Assembly: GCF_005886145.1 (NCBI RefSeq)
Contig: NZ_CP040504.1
Span: 806,001-870,000 of the forward strand
DNA from: Neisseria sp. oral taxon 014 str. F0314
GTDB taxonomy: Bacteria > Pseudomonadota > Gammaproteobacteria > Burkholderiales > Neisseriaceae
Length of the DNA stretch: 64,000 bases
Direction of reading: 5' to 3'
This document shows, piece after piece, positions 40,085-50,128 of the stretch (position 1 is the first letter of the stretch; each line of letters opens with the position of its first letter). The notes under the pieces are model-generated. The model saw nothing but the letters and a program-made list of their open reading frames with translations, was not told the DNA's origin and searched no databases. Made by a program: the position numbers and the translations under genes.

Positions 40085-41947
40085 TCAAATATTATCGACA
40101 CTTTGTCCTGTCAGCGCACGTTGGATATTGCGGTTCATGCGTTTGGCGGCGAAGTTGTCGGTGCTGCGGCTGAGTTTGGCGACGGCGGCGCGGATGTCTT
40201 CAGCGTTGCCGTCTTTCAGACGACCTTGCAAATCGGCGATGTCTTGCTGAATCTGTTGCAATTCTTCGGCATCCAGCAAATCGCTATCCAACTCAAGGGC
40301 AGCGTTGACGGCGTCGGTCAGGCTTTCGGCTTCGACCACAGCTTCGGCGCGTGCGCGTGCCGCCATGTCTTCGGCGGCGTTGCTCATGCTGTCTTTGAGC
40401 ATTTGGGTGATGGTGTCGTCGTCCAAGCCGTAGGAAGGTTTGACTTCGATTTGCGCCTGTACGCCGGTGCTTTGTTCTTGGGCGGAAACGGATAGCAGGC
40501 CGTCGGCGTCAACTTGGAAGGTAACGCGGATACGCGCCGCGCCTGCGGTCATGGGCGGAATGCCGCGCAGGGTGAATTTGGCAAGGCTGCGGCAGTCGGA
40601 AACGAGTTCGCGCTCGCCTTGTACGACGTGTATCGTCATGGCGGTTTGGCCGTCTTTGAAGGTGGTGAAATCCTGCGCGCGCGCGGTGGGGATGGTGGAA
40701 TTGCGCGGGATGATTTTTTCGGCGAGTCCGCCGTAGGTTTCCAAGCCGAGCGACAAGGGGGTAACGTCCAGCAGCAGCCATTCGCCGTCGGTTTTGTTGC
40801 CGGCAAGGACGTTCGCCTGTATGGCGGCGCCGAGCGCGACGACTTCGTCGGGGTTGAGGTTGTTCAGCGGGGTTTGTCCGAAGAAGGTGGCGACCGCTTG
40901 TTGAACGTGCAGCATACGGGTGGAACCGCCGACCATAATCACGCCTTTAATGTCGGCTTTGGTCACACCTGCGTCTTTCAGGGCTTGTTTGACCGGCTCT
41001 ATGGTTTTTTGCACCAGATTTTGCGTCAGGTGGTGAAATTCTTGGCGGGTAATGACGGTATGGATTTTGCGGCCGTCTGAAAGCGTGGCTTCGACAACGG
41101 CTTCGGTTTGGCCGGTCAGTTGTTCTTTGGCGGCGCGGACAAGGGAAAGCAGAAGCTGGCTGTCGCGCTCGTTGAGTTTGGAGAGGTCGTTTTGTTCGAG
41201 CAGGTGGCAGAACAGGCGGTGGTCGAAATCGTCGCCGCCCAATGCGCTGTTGCCGCCGGTGGCTTTGACTTCAAACAGCCCTTTGGTCAGTTGCAATACG
41301 GATACGTCGAATGTGCCGCCGCCCAAGTCGTAAACGACAAACGTGCCTTCCGAGGCGTTGTCCAGCCCGTAGGCAATCGCGGCGGCGGTCGGCTCGTTGA
41401 GCAGGCGCAATACGTTCAAGCCCGCCAAACGCGCGGCATCTTTGGTGGCTTGGCGTTGGGCATCGTCGAAATAGGCGGGAACGGTAATGACGGCGCCGAC
41501 CAAATCGCCGCCTAAGGTTTCTTCGGCACGCGATTTGAGGGCTTTGAGGATTTCAGACGACACTTCGATAGGCGTTTTGGCACCTTGGCGGGTGTTCAGC
41601 TCGACAATATGGCCGCTCTCGCCGAAACGGTAAGGCAGGTAATGCCTTTCCTGTGACAAATCATCCAACACCCGTCCGATAAGGCGTTTGGCAGAACTGA
41701 CGGTGTTCACAGGATCGGTTTTCTGCGCCTTCAAGGCGCCGTAGCCGATTTCCATATCGCCGTTTTCAGCATAGCGCACAACCGAAGGCAGGGTAACGCG
41801 CCCTTCTTTATCGGGCAGACAGGCCGCACTGCCGCTGCGCACGGTTGCGACAAGGCTGTTGGTCGTACCCAAATCAATGCCTACGGCTAAACGGTGCTGA
41901 TGCGGTGCGGCAGACATGCCAGGTTCGGAAATCTGCAAAAGTGCCAT
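40085..41947 (-). CDS. hscA: Fe-S assembly Hsp70 chaperone HscA
   Basis: 620 residues of the Hsp70 family. ATPase motifs: GIDLGTTNS (23-31), [12 protein letters not shown], and VGGSTRM, then the substrate domain with [20 protein letters not shown]. The divergent substrate domain, length and neighbours identify HscA rather than DnaK; it binds IscU-type LPPVK peptides and drives cluster transfer together with HscB. The tail [20 protein letters not shown] is typical. Start ATG 41947. hscB is not in the window. Confidence 0.93.
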   Translation of the reverse strand: MALLQISEPGMSAAPHQHRLAVGIDLGTTNSLVATVRSGSAACLPDKEGRVTLPSVVRYAENGDMEIGYGALKAQKTDPVNTVSSAKRLIGRVLDDLSQERHYLPYRFGESGHIVELNTRQGAKTPIEVSSEILKALKSRAEETLGGDLVGAVITVPAYFDDAQRQATKDAARLAGLNVLRLLNEPTAAAIAYGLDNASEGTFVVYDLGGGTFDVSVLQLTKGLFEVKATGGNSALGGDDFDHRLFCHLLEQNDLSKLNERDSQLLLSLVRAAKEQLTGQTEAVVEATLSDGRKIHTVITRQEFHHLTQNLVQKTIEPVKQALKDAGVTKADIKGVIMVGGSTRMLHVQQAVATFFGQTPLNNLNPDEVVALGAAIQANVLAGNKTDGEWLLLDVTPLSLGLETYGGLAEKIIPRNSTIPTARAQDFTTFKDGQTAMTIHVVQGERELVSDCRSLAKFTLRGIPPMTAGAARIRVTFQVDADGLLSVSAQEQSTGVQAQIEVKPSYGLDDDTITQMLKDSMSNAAEDMAARARAEAVVEAESLTDAVNAALELDSDLLDAEELQQIQQDIADLQGRLKDGNAEDIRAAVAKLSRSTDNFAAKRMNRNIQRALTGQSVDNI

Positions 41948-42123
41948 GATTTGTGTGCCTTTTTGGTTTTATTCGGTATGGCCTGCCATTTTAGCAGATT
42001 TTGCCGCTGATAGTTGAGTGGTTTGGTCAGGATTATTCGGCTGCATCATTCCTTGCGGAACGTGTTTCGGACTGTCCGGCGGGAAACCCGTCCGCCTACC
42101 CTCTCCAAGACGTCCAGCGAATC

Positions 42124-42158
42124 AAAAAGGCCGTCTGAAATTTGCTTTCAGACGGCCT
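42124..42158. terminator. inverted AG-DUS pair after xfp
   Basis: AAAAGGCCGTCTGAAA...TTTCAGACGGCCT. It lies 30 nt after the xfp stop on the minus strand, ahead of hscA's promoter region (41948-42190, otherwise nothing supported). Confidence 0.8.
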
Positions 42159-42189
42159 CTATCAGTCTTTCAAATACCGATTTATTTTA

Positions 42190-44559
42190 TTATTTCAGCG
42201 CTTCCCATTTCCAGTTGCGTACTTCAGGGATGTCTTCGCCGTTTTCACGGATGTAGCTGTGGTGGAACGCCAGCGTGTCATCCATTTTCTTAGCAAAGTC
42301 TTGCGCTTTGTCGCCGTATACGGCCAGCGCCGCATCTTTGGCAACGTGGAAACGGTCCATTTCCGATAACACGCGCATATCGAACGGAGTGGTAATATCG
42401 CCGTTTTCGCGGTAGCCGTGGATACGCAGGTTGTGGTTGTGGCGGTCGAAGAAAATGTCGCGAACCATGCCTTCGTAACCGTGGAAACAGAAGATAACCG
42501 GTTTGTCTTTGGTAAACAGGGCATCGAACTGCTCGTCGGTCAAGCCGCGCGGATCAACTTTCGGATGGCGCAGCTTGAGGATGTCCACCACGTTGATGAA
42601 GCGGATTTTCAGTTCGGGGAACTGTTTGTTCAAGATGGTAATCGCAGCCAACGCTTCCAAGTTCGGTTCGGTTGCGGCAGCGGCAATCACGACATCAGGT
42701 TCACCGCCTTTGTCGGTAGAAGCCCAATCGATGACTTTATAACCTTCGCGCACCAGCTCTTCCGCTTCGGCGGCAGAGTAGAATTGCGGACGCGGATGTT
42801 TCGACGACACAATCAGGTTCACCTTGTCTTTGGAAGACAATACTTCCGACATCACCGCCAGCAGGCTGTTGGCATCGGCAGGCAGGTACTCGCGGATAAA
42901 TTCCGGTTTTTTCTCCGCCAAATGGGTCAACATACCCGGGTCTTGGTGGGTATAACCGTTGTGGTCTTGCTGGAACACGGTCGAAGTGGCAATCAGGTTC
43001 AGCGACGGATAAGACTTGCGCCACGGAGCGTGGGTTTTGCATTTGCGCAGCCATTTGAAGTGCTGGGTTGCCATAGAGTCAACCACGCGCAGGAAAGATT
43101 CGTAGCTGGCAAAGAAACCGTGACGGCCGGTCAATACATAACCTTCCAAGAAACCTTCGGCCTGGTGTTCGGAAAGCTGGGAGTCAATCACGCGTCCTGC
43201 CGGAGACATCCATTCGTCGTAGGCTTTGTCGATAGGTTCCAGCCATTGGCGGTTGGTTACTTTGAACACTTCGTTCATACGGTTGGATTTGGTTTCGTCC
43301 GGACCGAAGATACGGAAGTTGTCAGGGTTGGCTTTAACCAATTCGGCAGCGTATTTACCAAATTCAATCATGTCTTGAGCCATGATTGAACCACGGTCGG
43401 AATTATCCAAGGCAAATTTTTTCCAATCCGCAGTATTCAGCGGACGCGGATTGATACCGCCGTTGGTAATGGGGTTGGTCGACATGCGGCGGTCGCCTTT
43501 GGGCGAAATTTCACGCAGTTCGGCTTTGAATGTACCGTTTGCATCGAACAATTCTTCGGGACGGTAAGATTTCAGCCATTCGACCAAAGAGTCTACAGTC
43601 GCCATATCGTGCGAGCTGGCGGGAATCGGCACTTGGTGCGCACGGAAACCGCCTTCGATAGGTTCGCCGTTCCATACTTTCGGGCCGGTCCAGCCTTTGG
43701 GCAGACGGGCAACCAACACCGGCCATTTCGGCATAACGGCCTCTTCGGCTTTGCCTGCACGCGCTTTGGTTTGGATGGCTTTGATTTTTTCAATGGCTTC
43801 GTCCAGTTTCTGAGCCATCACTTTGTGAGTGGTTGCGTAGTCGGTGGCCTCTACGAAAATCGGATCCCAGCCCAAACCTTCGAAGTACAAACGCAGACTT
43901 TCGTCGGATTTACGCGCCAGAATAGTCGGATTGTGGATTTTGCCGCCGTTCAGGTACAGAATCGGCAATACAGCACCGTCGTTAACCGGATTGATGAAGA
44001 CATTGGAGAACCAGCCAGCAGACAGAGGACCTGTTTCCGCCTCACCGTCACCGATAACTGTGGCAGCGATTACGTCGGGATTATCCAAAACGGCACCGAC
44101 TGCATGGGACAGAGCGTAACCCAGCTCGCCGCCCTCATGGATGGAACCCGGAGTTTCAGGTGCGGCGTGGGATGCGATGCCGCCGGGGAATGAGAAGATT
44201 TTGCACAACTGTTTCAAGCCGGCTTCGTCTTGGGTAATGTTCGGATAGATTTCGGAGTAACTTCCGTCAAGATATGAGTTTGACACCATCACTTGGCCGC
44301 CGTGTCCGGGACCTTCGATGTAAAACATATTCAAATCATATTTATTGATGGCTCGGTTTAAGTGGGCATAGATAAAGTTTTGACCTGCAATCGTACCCCA
44401 GTGTCCGATTGGATGAGCTTTAACGTCGGAAGCCTGAATCGGACGCATGAGCAGCGGATTGTCTTTCAGGTACATCTGCGCTACGGAAATATAGTTGGCA
44501 GCGCGCCACCATGCATCGACTTTGTTTAAATAATCGGCTGAATCATATTGTGCTGACAT
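42190..44559 (-). CDS. xfp: phosphoketolase (xylulose 5-phosphate / fructose 6-phosphate)
   Basis: 789 residues, the usual length. This thiamine diphosphate enzyme splits xylulose 5-phosphate (and often fructose 6-phosphate) into acetyl phosphate and a triose or tetrose phosphate. ThDP/Mg motif GDGEAETGP is at 170-178, with catalytic histidines in [12 protein letters not shown] (49-60) and EGPGHGGQV (82-90). The remaining domains are of the transketolase type. CTAGGAGAA precedes ATG 44559. Monocistronic, with a 370-bp upstream region. Confidence 0.95.
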   Translation of the reverse strand: MSAQYDSADYLNKVDAWWRAANYISVAQMYLKDNPLLMRPIQASDVKAHPIGHWGTIAGQNFIYAHLNRAINKYDLNMFYIEGPGHGGQVMVSNSYLDGSYSEIYPNITQDEAGLKQLCKIFSFPGGIASHAAPETPGSIHEGGELGYALSHAVGAVLDNPDVIAATVIGDGEAETGPLSAGWFSNVFINPVNDGAVLPILYLNGGKIHNPTILARKSDESLRLYFEGLGWDPIFVEATDYATTHKVMAQKLDEAIEKIKAIQTKARAGKAEEAVMPKWPVLVARLPKGWTGPKVWNGEPIEGGFRAHQVPIPASSHDMATVDSLVEWLKSYRPEELFDANGTFKAELREISPKGDRRMSTNPITNGGINPRPLNTADWKKFALDNSDRGSIMAQDMIEFGKYAAELVKANPDNFRIFGPDETKSNRMNEVFKVTNRQWLEPIDKAYDEWMSPAGRVIDSQLSEHQAEGFLEGYVLTGRHGFFASYESFLRVVDSMATQHFKWLRKCKTHAPWRKSYPSLNLIATSTVFQQDHNGYTHQDPGMLTHLAEKKPEFIREYLPADANSLLAVMSEVLSSKDKVNLIVSSKHPRPQFYSAAEAEELVREGYKVIDWASTDKGGEPDVVIAAAATEPNLEALAAITILNKQFPELKIRFINVVDILKLRHPKVDPRGLTDEQFDALFTKDKPVIFCFHGYEGMVRDIFFDRHNHNLRIHGYRENGDITTPFDMRVLSEMDRFHVAKDAALAVYGDKAQDFAKKMDDTLAFHHSYIRENGEDIPEVRNWKWEALK

Positions 44560-44929
44560 AGCATTCTCCTAGTTGATAAATCTTCCTACTTGAAAGAATA
44601 CTACCATTCATAGTAAAAATAAACTGTTTTTACATTTAAATTCTATTACATCCACCTACATAATTATCTGTACTATAAAGAAGATTATCAGACGTCCTCT
44701 TTACCATTTTCCCTTTTTGAAGTTTAATTACATTAACTAGAGTAAAAAGTCAACCAAAATTCAAGGACGACTACATAACTTGATACCTTATGCCGTTTTT
44801 CTGCTTGTTTGACTATTGCATTGATAGGAAATATCAAAATGCCGTCTGAAAACGGAATCCCTATTTGGAAATCGTGTTTTCAGACGGCCTTTTGCAACAA
44901 AACGCAAACTGCTTTTTGTAACCGGATAA
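44560..44929. other. xfp upstream / mtgA downstream region
   Basis: 370 bp. The part adjacent to xfp (44580-44760) is markedly AT-rich and should hold the xfp promoter on the minus strand. A DUS terminator sits at 44836-44894. No ORF is supported. Confidence 0.4.
44836..44894. terminator. mixed-dialect inverted DUS pair after mtgA
   Basis: One arm is ATGCCGTCTGAA (44839-44850, the meningococcal AT-DUS), the other is TTCAGACGGCCT (AG-DUS, 44879-44890). The loop is 28 nt. Confidence 0.65.
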
Positions 44930-45625
44930 CTATTCCGTATCCGGCAGCTCTGCCGAACCCATGCGGCGCAAAATAATATTCGTTTTCGCACGCAGGCGTT
45001 TGCTCTTCGGATTATTCGCATAAAATAACGGGGCAGGTACGCGCGCGGCAAGGGAGGCGGCCTGCTGTCTGCTCAGGTTGGCGGCGGGTTTATGGAAAAA
45101 TTTCTGTGCCGCAGCCTCCGCACCAAACACGCCGTAATGCCACTCAATTGAATTCAGATAAAGCTCGAAAATGCGGTCTTTGTCGGTAACCGCCTCCATC
45201 ATTGCCGTAATCGCCGCTTCTTCGCCTTTGCGGATATAACTGCGGCTTTCGTTCAAAAAAAGATTTTTGGCAAGCTGCTGGCTGATGGTCGAGCCGCCCG
45301 CCTTCACCTTGCCAGTTTTGCGATTGCGTTTGATGGCATACTGAATACCGCCCCAGTCGAATCCCGCATGCTCGGCGAACTTGGCATCTTCCGAGGCAAT
45401 CAGTGCTTTTTTCAGGTTTGGCGAAATCTGGTTATACGACACCCAACGGTAGTCCAGCGGCACATCGCTCCCTTCCTGCGCAAACTGCTTCATCCTCATG
45501 CTCATGAACGCGGTTTGGTATGGGGCGACGGCGCGGTAAGTAATGATATTGCCGTACACATAGGCATTAAAGAAAATAAACACGCCGACCGGCAGAGCAA
45601 TCAGCCATTTGATGATGCGGAACAT
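44930..45625 (-). CDS. mtgA: monofunctional biosynthetic peptidoglycan transglycosylase
   Basis: 231 residues. An N-terminal membrane anchor (about 5-25) is followed by a GT51 domain with SEDAKFAEHAGFDW (78-91; catalytic Glu79) and GGSTISQQLAKN (110-121). It polymerises lipid II glycan strands at the inner membrane. Its ATG lies one base after the aroE stop codon (TGACATG), so its translation is coupled to aroE. Confidence 0.95.
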   Translation of the reverse strand: MFRIIKWLIALPVGVFIFFNAYVYGNIITYRAVAPYQTAFMSMRMKQFAQEGSDVPLDYRWVSYNQISPNLKKALIASEDAKFAEHAGFDWGGIQYAIKRNRKTGKVKAGGSTISQQLAKNLFLNESRSYIRKGEEAAITAMMEAVTDKDRIFELYLNSIEWHYGVFGAEAAAQKFFHKPAANLSRQQAASLAARVPAPLFYANNPKSKRLRAKTNIILRRMGSAELPDTE

Positions 45626-45626
45626 G

Positions 45627-46439
45627 TCAGCGGCCCCTCATATATTCAATCACGGATACGGCGTCCGGTTCGAATCCGCGCCAAAGCCGGTAGGAAACTG
45701 CGGCCTGTCCGACCAGCATTCCCAACCCGTCGGCCGTTTTCGCCGCACCGCTCCTGCGGGCGAAATCCAAAAACGGTTTCGCCCCCTTTCCATAAACCAT
45801 GTCGTAAGCCAAACCGCATTTACCGAACACTGCGGACGCAATATCGGGAAGCTGCCCGCTCAACCCGCATGAAGTACCGTTGATAACGACATCGAAATAT
45901 CCTGCGGTCAAGTCCTGCATTAAGGCCGTCTGAACGCCGAACCGCCCTGCCAACGCGCGTGCTTTTTCAGGCGTGCGGTTGGCGACGGTAACGCTTGCTG
46001 GACGTTCGTCCAGCAACGAGGGGAGCACACCGCGTACCGCCCCGCCCGCGCCCAGCAGCAGGATATGCTTCCCCTTCGGAGAAACGCCCTGCCGCACCAT
46101 ATCGCCGACCAAACCCGCGCCGTCGGTGTTGTCGCCGAGAAACCTGCCGCCGCCCAAAGGGATAACAGTATTGACCGCTCCGGCGGCGGCCGCGCGTTCG
46201 GAATGTTCGTCCACCCAGTCGAAAGCATCGGTTTTGAAGGGAACGGTAACATTCGCCCCCTGCCCGCCTTCGGCGAAAAACCGTTCTGCCGCCTGCACGA
46301 ATCCGCCGATTTCGGCGCAAATCCGGACATATTCGATTTCAACACATTCCTGCGCGGCAAACTGCCGATGTATTTCCGGCGACCTGCTGTGCGCAACAGG
46401 ATTGCCGATTACGGCATAACGGGGCTTGTCGTTCATCAT
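45627..46439 (-). CDS. aroE: shikimate dehydrogenase (NADP+)
   Basis: 270 residues. The substrate site SRSP lies in [12 protein letters not shown] (13-24), the catalytic Lys in [12 protein letters not shown], and the Asp in [10 protein letters not shown]; the NADP fold begins GAGGAVRGV. It reduces 3-dehydroshikimate in aromatic amino acid synthesis. The double ATG at 46439 and 46436 leaves the start ambiguous. Co-transcribed with mtgA, a pairing common in beta-proteobacteria. A DUS inside the gene (about 45925) encodes part of the chain in this species. Confidence 0.95.
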   Translation of the reverse strand: MMNDKPRYAVIGNPVAHSRSPEIHRQFAAQECVEIEYVRICAEIGGFVQAAERFFAEGGQGANVTVPFKTDAFDWVDEHSERAAAAGAVNTVIPLGGGRFLGDNTDGAGLVGDMVRQGVSPKGKHILLLGAGGAVRGVLPSLLDERPASVTVANRTPEKARALAGRFGVQTALMQDLTAGYFDVVINGTSCGLSGQLPDIASAVFGKCGLAYDMVYGKGAKPFLDFARRSGAAKTADGLGMLVGQAAVSYRLWRGFEPDAVSVIEYMRGR

Positions 46440-46837
46440 TCGTATGCTCTCGAACCGGAATTTAAAGATGCGCTATTATAGCCATGTTTTTAACCGCATA
46501 CTTTCTTTGTTTTTATTTCGGCTCCGATACCTATCCGCACGTTCCTGCAAAATTTCCCGCAGGCCGTCTGAAACTTTGCCGCGGGCAGCGCGAACAAATA
46601 AAAACGTTGCGGCAAACCCTGCCCGCCATATAGATGCCTGATAAATTGTTGACAATCAGGCCGTCTGAAACTATATTTTACCGCTTAAACTCTCTGTTGG
46701 TTTCAGACGGCCAAGTCCGTCATTTCTCACGCCGCCCCGTGTTTTTCGCACCCGTCTTATGGCAAAATGGCGTTATCGGGAAACCAGCGGAACCACGCAC
46801 TTGCCGAATTCCATTTCTTACTTTTTAGGAGCCGAAA
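46440..46837. other. divergent aroE-glnA region with DUS words
   Basis: 398 bp. It contains a single AG-DUS at 46561-46572, a pair at 46658-46712 with a long AT-rich loop, and the glnA leader with ribosome site TTTAGGAG. No convincing promoter or ORF can be named. Confidence 0.45.
46658..46712. repeat. inverted AG-DUS pair upstream of glnA
   Basis: AGGCCGTCTGAA (46658-46669) and TTCAGACGGCC (46702-46712), 32-nt loop. It lies between divergent genes, so it is not an obvious terminator. Confidence 0.65.
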
Positions 46838-48256
46838 ATGTCCATCAAAAACGCCGTCAGGCTGATTGAAGAAAGCGAAGCCCGCTTCGTAGATTTGCGC
46901 TTTACCGATACCAAAGGCAAGCAGCACCACTTCACCGTCCCCGCACGCATCGTCCTCGACGACCCTGAAGAGTGGTTTGAAAACGGTCAGGCGTTTGACG
47001 GCTCGTCCATCGGCGGCTGGAAAGGCATTCAGGCATCCGACATGCAGTTGCGCCCCGACCCTGCAACCGCCTTCATCGACCCCTTCTACGACGACACCAC
47101 CGTCGTCCTCACCTGCGACGTCATCGACCCCGCCGACGGTCAAGGTTACGACCGCGACCCGCGCTCCATCGCCCGCCGCGCCGAAGCCTACCTCAAATCC
47201 TCCGGCATCGGCGACACGGCATACTTCGGCCCCGAACCCGAATTCTTCGTCTTCGACGGCGTAGAGTTTGAAACCGATATGCACAAAACCCGTTACGAAA
47301 TCACGTCCGAAAGCGGCGCGTGGGCAAGCGGCCTGCACATGGACGGTCAAAACACCGGCCACCGCCCCGCCGTCAAAGGCGGCTACGCCCCCGTCGCCCC
47401 GATTGACGCCGGACAAGACCTGCGCTCCGCCATGGTGAACATTTTGGAAGAACTCGGCATCGAAGTCGAAGTCCACCACGCCGAAGTCGGCACCGGCAGC
47501 CAAATGGAAATCGGTACGCGCTTCGCCACCTTGGTCAAACGCGCCGACCAAACCCAAGACATGAAATACGTCATCCAAAACGTCGCCCATAACTTCGGCA
47601 AAACCGCCACCTTCATGCCCAAACCCATCATGGGCGACAACGGCAGCGGTATGCACGTCCACCAATCCATCTGGAAAGACGGTCAAAACCTGTTCGCAGG
47701 CGACGGCTATGCCGGCTTGAGCGACACCGCGCTCTACTACATCGGCGGCATCATCAAACACGCCAAAGCCCTGAACGCGATTACCAATCCGTCCACCAAC
47801 TCCTACAAACGCCTCGTACCGCACTTTGAAGCGCCGACCAAACTCGCCTACTCTGCCAAAAACCGTTCCGCGTCCATCCGCATCCCGTCCGTGAACAGCA
47901 GCAAGGCTCGCCGCATCGAAGCGCGTTTCCCCGACCCGACCGCCAACCCATACTTGGCGTTCGCCGCCCTGCTGATGGCGGGTTTGGACGGCATTCAAAA
48001 CAAAATCCATCCGGGCGACCCGGCCGATAAAAACCTCTACGACCTGCCGCCGGAAGAAGACGCACTCGTTCCAACCGTCTGCGCCTCTTTGGAAGAAGCC
48101 CTCGCCGCCCTCAAAGCCGACCACGAATTCCTGCTGCGCGGCGGCGTGTTCAGCAAAGACTGGATCGACAGCTACATCGCCTTCAAAGAAGAAGACGTAC
48201 GCCGCATCCGTATGGCGCCGCATCCGTTGGAATTTGAAATGTATTACAGCCTGTAA
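46838..48256 (+). CDS. glnA: glutamine synthetase type I
   Basis: 472 residues. GSI motifs are present: [17 protein letters not shown], the [12 protein letters not shown] metal site, [20 protein letters not shown], and [18 protein letters not shown]. The adenylylation loop NLYDLPPEE, with its Tyr about 75 residues from the C-terminus, implies control by GlnE. The enzyme makes glutamine from glutamate and ammonium as a dodecamer. Ribosome site TAGGAG. A long DUS terminator follows. Confidence 0.96.
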   Translation: MSIKNAVRLIEESEARFVDLRFTDTKGKQHHFTVPARIVLDDPEEWFENGQAFDGSSIGGWKGIQASDMQLRPDPATAFIDPFYDDTTVVLTCDVIDPADGQGYDRDPRSIARRAEAYLKSSGIGDTAYFGPEPEFFVFDGVEFETDMHKTRYEITSESGAWASGLHMDGQNTGHRPAVKGGYAPVAPIDAGQDLRSAMVNILEELGIEVEVHHAEVGTGSQMEIGTRFATLVKRADQTQDMKYVIQNVAHNFGKTATFMPKPIMGDNGSGMHVHQSIWKDGQNLFAGDGYAGLSDTALYYIGGIIKHAKALNAITNPSTNSYKRLVPHFEAPTKLAYSAKNRSASIRIPSVNSSKARRIEARFPDPTANPYLAFAALLMAGLDGIQNKIHPGDPADKNLYDLPPEEDALVPTVCASLEEALAALKADHEFLLRGGVFSKDWIDSYIAFKEEDVRRIRMAPHPLEFEMYYSL

Positions 48257-48281
48257 AACCGGATTTTAGGTTTCCGGCTTA

Positions 48282-48325
48282 ATAGAGAGGCCGTCTGAAA
48301 AACAAATTTCAGACGGCCTCTCTAT
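48282..48325. terminator. extended inverted AG-DUS pair after glnA
   Basis: ATAGAGAGGCCGTCTGAAA...TTTCAGACGGCCTCTCTAT, a stem of about 19 bp that extends beyond the DUS on both sides. Confidence 0.88.
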
Positions 48326-48448
48326 GTATTTATCGACGGAACGGACAATCCCGTCCGACAACCCTCCGGTTTGCCCGACAATTTCTAAAAGGACAGAATC
48401 GCAGCAAAAAATCCCGCATTGCCGCGTTCCCGTTACAGAACAATTTCT

Positions 48449-48488
48449 AGGCCGTCTGAAACCGTCACACAAGTTTTCAGACGGCCTG
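48449..48488. repeat. inverted AG-DUS pair upstream of the fimbrial operon
   Basis: AGGCCGTCTGAA and TTCAGACGGCCT, 15-nt loop. It isolates the fimbrial operon from glnA. The rest of the 478-bp gap is AT-rich and holds no supported ORF. Confidence 0.7.
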
Positions 48489-48599
48489 CCATCAGGAAAA
48501 ATTACCGTTTATCATATACAATTTGCAAAAATACTACACAAAATATTTACAAAAATAACAGACAGAACAATAGATTACAAAATAAGAAACAATATCGCG

Positions 48600-48628
48600 T
48601 TGCAACAGTCAGCCTAAAGAATAATAAT
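48600..48628 (+). promoter_or_regulatory. candidate promoter of the chaperone-usher operon
   Basis: TTGCAA (48600-48605), 17-bp spacer, AATAAT (48623-48628), about 107 bp upstream of the pilin gene in a very AT-rich stretch. Confidence 0.4.
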
Positions 48629-48734
48629 GCCATCACATACCGTTCAGGCACAAAAACTGACCGCGTAAAACATCATACAGGCTCAAAAACCTGTTTTTCT
48701 AACACTTAAAAACGTTCATTACGGAGATAATCAT

Positions 48735-49370
48735 ATGAAAACCCGATTCACCTTAACCGCTCTGGCTTTGACTTCTGCTCTCGCATTCAGCACTTCTGCG
48801 ATGGCGGCATCCAATCCTGCAACGGGAGAATTCAACGTTACAATCAAACTGACAGGCGTGTGTGAAGTCGAGACCAACAGCGGTCTCACCACTGCCATCA
48901 ATAGCGATAACCATGCATCAGCAGGTGCCGATATTAACTTTGGTACACATGAAGCTCAAGCAAACAGTGCCCTTATCACTGGTAAAAGTACAGCCGGAAC
49001 AGGGGAAGGCCTGAATATTAAATGCAGTAAAAACACCCCATTCTCTATTGGTCTTCTTCCGCAAAATTCTGGAGCGACTACTGCAGGGGCCGGTGTAATG
49101 ACTGGCGTTAATTTAAACGGCGGTTCGCATTCCGACACAGTTAAATACCAGCTTTATCAACCTGCAACCTCTGCAGGAGCAATTGCAGACAACGGTTCCC
49201 ATACATCAAAACCTTGGGGTAACGATAAAGGGACCAATACTGTAGATTTAATCGGTAAAGGTTTAAATGACGTGATAAAAGTACCCGTCTATGCAGACGT
49301 ACCAGCTGGCGAATTAGATAAAACACCTGATCGTTATCAAGACCGTGTTACCGTTAGCGTTTCTTATTAA
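48735..49370 (+). CDS. spore coat U domain major pilin subunit (archaic chaperone-usher)
   Basis: 211 residues. The signal peptide ends at AMA (22-24), and one SCPU domain follows: VTIKLTGVCEVET, DINFGTHEAQ, LNIKCSKNTPFSIGLLPQNS, VKYQLYQP, and the ending DRYQDRVTVSVSY. The paired cysteines likely form a disulfide; the fold lacks its last strand until donor-strand complementation. It is comparable to CsuA/B, the major pilin of archaic pili. Ribosome site GGAGATAA. First gene of the operon, followed 32 nt later by the chaperone. Confidence 0.82.
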   Translation: MKTRFTLTALALTSALAFSTSAMAASNPATGEFNVTIKLTGVCEVETNSGLTTAINSDNHASAGADINFGTHEAQANSALITGKSTAGTGEGLNIKCSKNTPFSIGLLPQNSGATTAGAGVMTGVNLNGGSHSDTVKYQLYQPATSAGAIADNGSHTSKPWGNDKGTNTVDLIGKGLNDVIKVPVYADVPAGELDKTPDRYQDRVTVSVSY

Positions 49371-49402
49371 TCCCGATTAAAACAAAACAAACCAAAAACC
49401 CC

Positions 49403-50128
49403 ATGCAAAAAACAATCAGCACACTAGTCGGTATGCTGGCGGCGGCAACGGCTTTACACAGCCAAGCCGCCGGTTTGCAGGTCAGTCCGACATCTTTGTC
49501 CCTGCCCGCCAAACAGCGGGCGGGCATTTTTACTTTGGGCAATACGGGCAGCGAACCGTTAACGGCGCAAGTGCGCGTTTACGGTTGGTCGCAGGACGAA
49601 AAAGGGAACGAAGTCCTTACTCCCACTAATGCGGTGATTGCCAGCCCGCCTATGGTCAAACTCGAAGCGGGAGCCAAGCAACAGTTCCGCGTGATACGCA
49701 TCAGGCCGTCTGAAAAACCGGTGGAAGAAGCCTACCGCCTGATTGTGGACGAACTGCCCGCACCGCAGGCCAAACCGCGCAAAGGTTTGCAATTTGTCAT
49801 GCGCTATTCCCTGCCGCTGTTTACCAATGTCCAAAACAATGCCGAAGCCAAGTTGCACTGGCGCGCGGAAAAAACCGCCAACGGAAAAACGGTGCTGGTC
49901 GCCGAAAACAGCGGTACCGCCTACGCGCAACTGAGCAATATCAACCTTCAGACGGCCTCAGCCAAAGAACCGCTGACTTTGGCCGGCGGCTTGGCCGGTT
50001 ATGTATTGCCCGGCAATACATGGAAACGCGAACTGGACGTTTCTCCCGCCGTATTCAGCCAAGGCCGTCTGAATGCCACGGTAAACGGCGGCGCAACCCA
50101 GCCGGAGGTCCGGTTTGCTACCCCTTGA
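49403..50128 (+). CDS. periplasmic pilus chaperone (PapD-like, archaic type)
   Basis: 241 residues. Signal peptide with cleavage near residue 23 (LHSQAA-GLQVSPT). The two Ig-like domains are seen as LQVSPTSLSLPAKQRAGIFT, RVYGWSQDEKGNE, and FRVIRIRPSEKPVEEAYRLI, then the VMRYSLPLFTN segment. It would stabilise the pilin by donating a strand and deliver it to the usher. A DUS within the gene (near 49700) encodes IRPSEKP. The usher start overlaps its end. Confidence 0.82.
   Translation: MQKTISTLVGMLAAATALHSQAAGLQVSPTSLSLPAKQRAGIFTLGNTGSEPLTAQVRVYGWSQDEKGNEVLTPTNAVIASPPMVKLEAGAKQQFRVIRIRPSEKPVEEAYRLIVDELPAPQAKPRKGLQFVMRYSLPLFTNVQNNAEAKLHWRAEKTANGKTVLVAENSGTAYAQLSNINLQTASAKEPLTLAGGLAGYVLPGNTWKRELDVSPAVFSQGRLNATVNGGATQPEVRFATP

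Noticed and set aside
46757..48223. 488-codon frame opposite glnA
   Set aside because: Antisense shadow of glnA, rich in Gly/Val/Phe; glnA is unambiguous.
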